A stretch of DNA of 64,000 nucleotides from Cristatella mucedo (Eukaryota; Bryozoa; Phylactolaemata; Cristatellidae), in the NCBI GenBank assembly GCA_009760855.2, contig WPIO01000004.1, positions 4,188,501-4,252,500 of the forward strand, in the 5' to 3' direction. Each line of letters begins with the position of its first letter. Position 1 is the first letter of the stretch. Position numbers and translations under genes: made by a program. The notes beneath the pieces were generated by a model. That model saw only the letters and a program-made list of their open reading frames with translations, did not search any database and was not told the origin of the DNA. Below, in pieces: positions 61,540-64,000 of this stretch.

Positions 61540-61685
61540 TTCATTTGTATAGCGCCCCAAGATAACTTGATCTATATTAAGGCTCTTCACGTATGCCACG
61601 GTGCTCAAGCCCACGACCTCGGCCAGACCTTGGTCCCCGAGGCGAGTACTTTGACCGCTCGGCCAAATCAGCTCGCGGCGAATTC
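61540..61685 (-). mobile_element. SINE-3, best copy
   Basis: The minus-strand head GATTTGGCCGAGCGGTCAAA is very like a leucine/serine-type tRNA A box. GTGGGCTTGAGCACC is the B-box region. The tail reads CTTAATATAGATCAAGTTAT, then CTTGGGGCGCTATACAAATG, with AATTACATTATATTATAT repeats outside. Confidence 0.85.
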
Positions 61686-61850
61686 AATGAATGATCCGTC
61701 AGCTGGATTTAGAATAACATATGTATGCGCATAGTGTGTCCTAAGTGAACGCACATCTCTTCCTTAGCAGTTGACGTATGCTGGACCGAAGGCATGCCGA
61801 TTAGTTAGTGAATAGCACAGTGGCTGCACGAATAAGCACATAGAGGACGA
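61686..61850. other. spacer
   Basis: No feature recognised. Confidence 0.3.
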
Positions 61851-63170
61851 TTCAAAAGCGTCCAGCAAATGCTGTAAAGAGCAGGTGGATGTCTGGCTTC
61901 ATTTCAAATAGCGCCCAATCAGGAGATGGTGTAACGTCAGTCGGAAGTGAGAACCAGGCTTTAGGACCATACAAACTGAATGTACAATCTCCAAAGGATT
62001 TGAGGTTGGTTAGAGACCTAGCTAACCGACTTAAGCCTGATGAGCGGGTCATGTGATCCGAAGCCTGATTAGGAAGTATTTCAGATAAGTTAAATTAAGT
62101 TTCTGAGAGGATCTAAAATTGAATGGCATAAACTTGCATTCGATTCGCTGCTTCATAGGGAACCAATGAGGTCGACGGTGAGAGGCGGTGCAACGTGGCA
62201 GTTGCGACGCTCACCACTGACAAGCCTGGCTGCAGAGTTGTGCACCAAATGGAAGCGTCTTATTGCACAGGCCTGTAGAGCTGCAATTAGTGAATGAGTA
62301 ACATAAGTCGAGGCGGGATGTCGCAATTTCATGGTCCCACTTGCATTTTTTTCTAAGCAGGCCAGAATCGTTGCCATTTTACGTAACTGAAATTAGGCAC
62401 GCTTGAAGGTGGGTCTGGTGTGGTCGTCTAGTGAAAGGTTATCTTTGTAACAAAACACCCACATTTCATGCAGAAGCCACAGGAAATCTGCTGGCTGAGT
62501 CTATTTTGAGGATGCGGCTTTCCAATTTTGTAGCAATGCTAGGTTATCTCATAATTAGCACGTTGGTTCTATTTTCATTTAATTTGAGAAATTTTGTCTT
62601 CATTTAAGTGCTAGCGTCCACGATATAGGCAGCAAGGGAGTTAAGAGAGTTGGTTGCGTTGAAAGGCAAGGAGGAATCAAAGCACAGAGGTATAGCTAGG
62701 CGTCATCTGCATAATCTGAATGTTCTTGGTGATTACATTGGTCAGAAAGTATATTATATTATTTATATTTTATTATTTATGTTTTATTATTTTTATATTA
62801 TATTATATAATTATTATTGGTCAGAGAGTATATTGGTAGAGAGAGTGTAAATTATGAAAAGAAGCGGACCAAGCACTGAGTCCTGAGGTGCACCAGTGCA
62901 CTTTAAATTACATCCGGATGATGACTGTTGTCCGGTCACATCAGCGCTCTGAAATCACGTGCCGAGATTTGACCTAATCCGTAGCAGTGCTGCACTGCCA
63001 TTGATACCAAGGCGGGATAAGGGATGCTCAATAGAAATTTGGCTACAATGGTATCAAGAGGTAGCGAAAGATCTAGCTGAGAGACTTTACCCAAATCAGC
63101 ACTGGTGTGAAGGTCCTTAAGCACTCGAAACCATGCTGACTCTGTAGCTCTAACGCCTGACTGAAGCCTA
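61851..63170 (-). mobile_element. old LINE-A copy (RT and C-terminal remnants)
   Basis: Minus frames match the LINE-A C-terminus (62,052-61,852, TNLKSFGD and YGPKAW), the ALQACAIRRFHLVHNSAARL block (62,377-62,153), and RT segments at about 62,900-63,170 including the LDLSLPLDTI relic of LDLSAAFDTI. A 90-bp AT run (62,735-62,825) interrupts it. Confidence 0.82.
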
Positions 63171-63536
63171 CACCGCTACGGCAAGTTTCCTGTACAATCC
63201 TACTGAGAATAGTCTGGTCTATCCTTTCCGATTCCGACTTCGGTTACTATCTCAAAGGAGTCTTTATTTTCCTTTGGAGAAAGGATAGCCTTTCCTATCA
63301 TTTCTCAAAAGAGAAGAGCACGTAGCGCTTGACAGCATGAAGCCTGGCCGCCCTAAGTAGCTGAAATAGATTACATTCGGAAGCACAGGCGAATGTCACA
63401 CCGGCTCACCGATTCCGACCGGCAAGCGAGTTTAGACTTTAAAGTAAGTTATGCGATACTGCTGCCTCTCTGAGACGGCGGCACTCGTAACGCCGAGCGG
63501 CTCTCGAGCGCCGCCGCCGCCGCCGCCGCTGCTCAC
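63171..63536. other. intron/spacer left of the GPCR exons
   Basis: Contains a (GCC)7-like run at 63,510-63,530 just inside the intron. No repeat family recognised. Confidence 0.4.
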
Positions 63537-63645
63537 CTCGCTTAGTCTTCGTGCTGAACGCTATGAATATTACCGGATTCAGAGCGCTGTTAGCGTAGGA
63601 CATGTACATGGACCAGTAGTGCAAGTGCGCCCACCAATCGGGAGC
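63537..63645 (-). CDS. class A GPCR exon, TM7 and start of the C-terminal tail
   Basis: On the minus strand the exon follows ATCAATTTCAG and ends before GTGAGC. It encodes APDWWAHLHYWSMYMSYANS, then ALNPVIFIAFSTKTKR: extracellular loop 3, TM7 with the N-P-x-x-(Y/F) motif (NPVIF) and a basic helix-8 start. It joins in phase 0 to the TM6 exon at 63,735-63,839; the donor after CGAG leaves phase 1, so the tail continues in an exon to the left that I could not identify. 'SYANSALNP' is typical of peptide-type receptors. The ligand cannot be told from two exons. Confidence 0.85.
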
Positions 63646-63734
63646 CTGAAATTGATGGGAGAACGAGTGTGAAGCCCGCGCCTCCCAGCGTCTGGCGGGC
63701 GGCGATGGGGGCTTACGAGCTTTTGGCCGCTTAC

Positions 63735-63839
63735 TTCTCTGAGGGCCGCGAAGTTGTACTCGTAGTAGAGCATGGAGAACTGGAATGGCAGCCAGCATAG
63801 GGCGAACGCGACCAGCAGTAGAACCAGCATGTACGTCGC
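63735..63839 (-). CDS. class A GPCR exon, TM6
   Basis: Exon of 105 nt (35 codons) on the minus strand after CCCCGTTGCAG and before GTAAGC. It encodes ATYMLVLLLVAFALCWLPFQ and FSMLYYEYNFAALRE, i.e. TM6 with the C-W-x-P switch motif, and the start of extracellular loop 3. Both ends are phase 0. A rhodopsin-family plasma-membrane receptor; TM1-TM5 must lie beyond the right edge. NPVIF and CWLP together support a functional receptor gene rather than a relic. Neuropeptide-receptor-like is the best guess. Confidence 0.87.
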
Positions 63840-64000
63840 CTGCAACGGGGTCAGATTAAAGCCCGCCGCTTGGCAGCGCTGGCCAGCGCTCCAAGCGGCT
63901 CCCGCTCGCGATTCGTCCTTGCCAGAGGTCAGAGGTCAAGGAGGCCGCTGAGAGTCGAGATGCCGCAGGAGCGTAGGCGAAGCTGCTGCGATGGCGGCAT
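63840..64000 (-). other. GPCR intron to the right edge
   Basis: The acceptor-side sequence (TTTAATCTGACCCCGTTGCA) is a plausible branch/acceptor region. No further exon is supported before the window ends. Confidence 0.5.

Overview
The window is animal nuclear DNA, most likely from a repeat-rich invertebrate. It has spliced genes with GT-AG introns, a rhodopsin-family GPCR, CR1/L2-type LINEs, tRNA-derived SINEs, LTR-element remains, a Polinton/Maverick-like relic and long GA/CT microsatellites. The species cannot be named from the sequence. Few genes are present. I find two complete thioredoxin genes, the last exon of an SH3-domain protein (about 5.1 kb), and two exons of a GPCR running off the right edge. 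Almost everything else is repeats, relics or unassigned spacer.

Layout. 0.2-1.15 kb: 3' piece of LINE-B. 1.2-2.1 kb: GC-rich open frame with a 15-bp minisatellite. 2.3-4.66 kb: broken LINE-A copy. 5.07-5.28 kb: SH3 terminal exon. 6.9-8.95 kb: LINE-B inserted into a LINE-A tail. 8.95-12.47 kb: decayed Gypsy-type element (gag, zinc knuckle, protease, RT, RNase H remnants). 12.56-17.46 kb: thioredoxin relic A, interrupted by SINEs and LINE-A. 18.0-18.5 kb: element carrying a 190-bp (GA)n tract. 18.8-26.19 kb: AT-rich Polinton-like relic with integrase-like and capsid-like remnants and two odd repeat-coding frames, itself hit by LINE-A. 26.2-28.2 kb: LINE-B and LINE-A meeting 5' end to 5' end. 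28.67-30.15 kb: solo LTR. 30.15-38.28 kb: duplication unit 1 with thioredoxin gene 1. 38.4-45 kb: LINE and SINE debris. 45.23-47.9 kb: thioredoxin relic B. 48.2-51.8 kb: LINE debris. 51.79-59.98 kb: duplication unit 2 with thioredoxin gene 2. 60-63.2 kb: unassigned sequence, a SINE and a LINE-A relic. 63.5-63.84 kb: GPCR exons on the minus strand.

The organising theme is repeated duplication of one thioredoxin locus. Four generations are visible: relic A (exons 4-5 only), relic B (exon 2, with a frameshift at the active site, and two exon-3 copies), and two nearly identical 8.2-kb units, 21.6 kb apart in direct orientation, whose coding exons are identical. Comparing the two units gives an exact empty site for a 1,476-bp TG...CA element with a 4-bp target duplication, so a solo LTR inserted after the last duplication. 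LINE-A, LINE-B and SINE-3 share a related 3' end (stem-loop plus short microsatellite), and one end of the recent duplication lies inside such a LINE tail.

Names LINE-A, LINE-B, SINE-1, SINE-2 and SINE-3 are local labels for families seen in this window. Boundaries of repeats are approximate unless stated.
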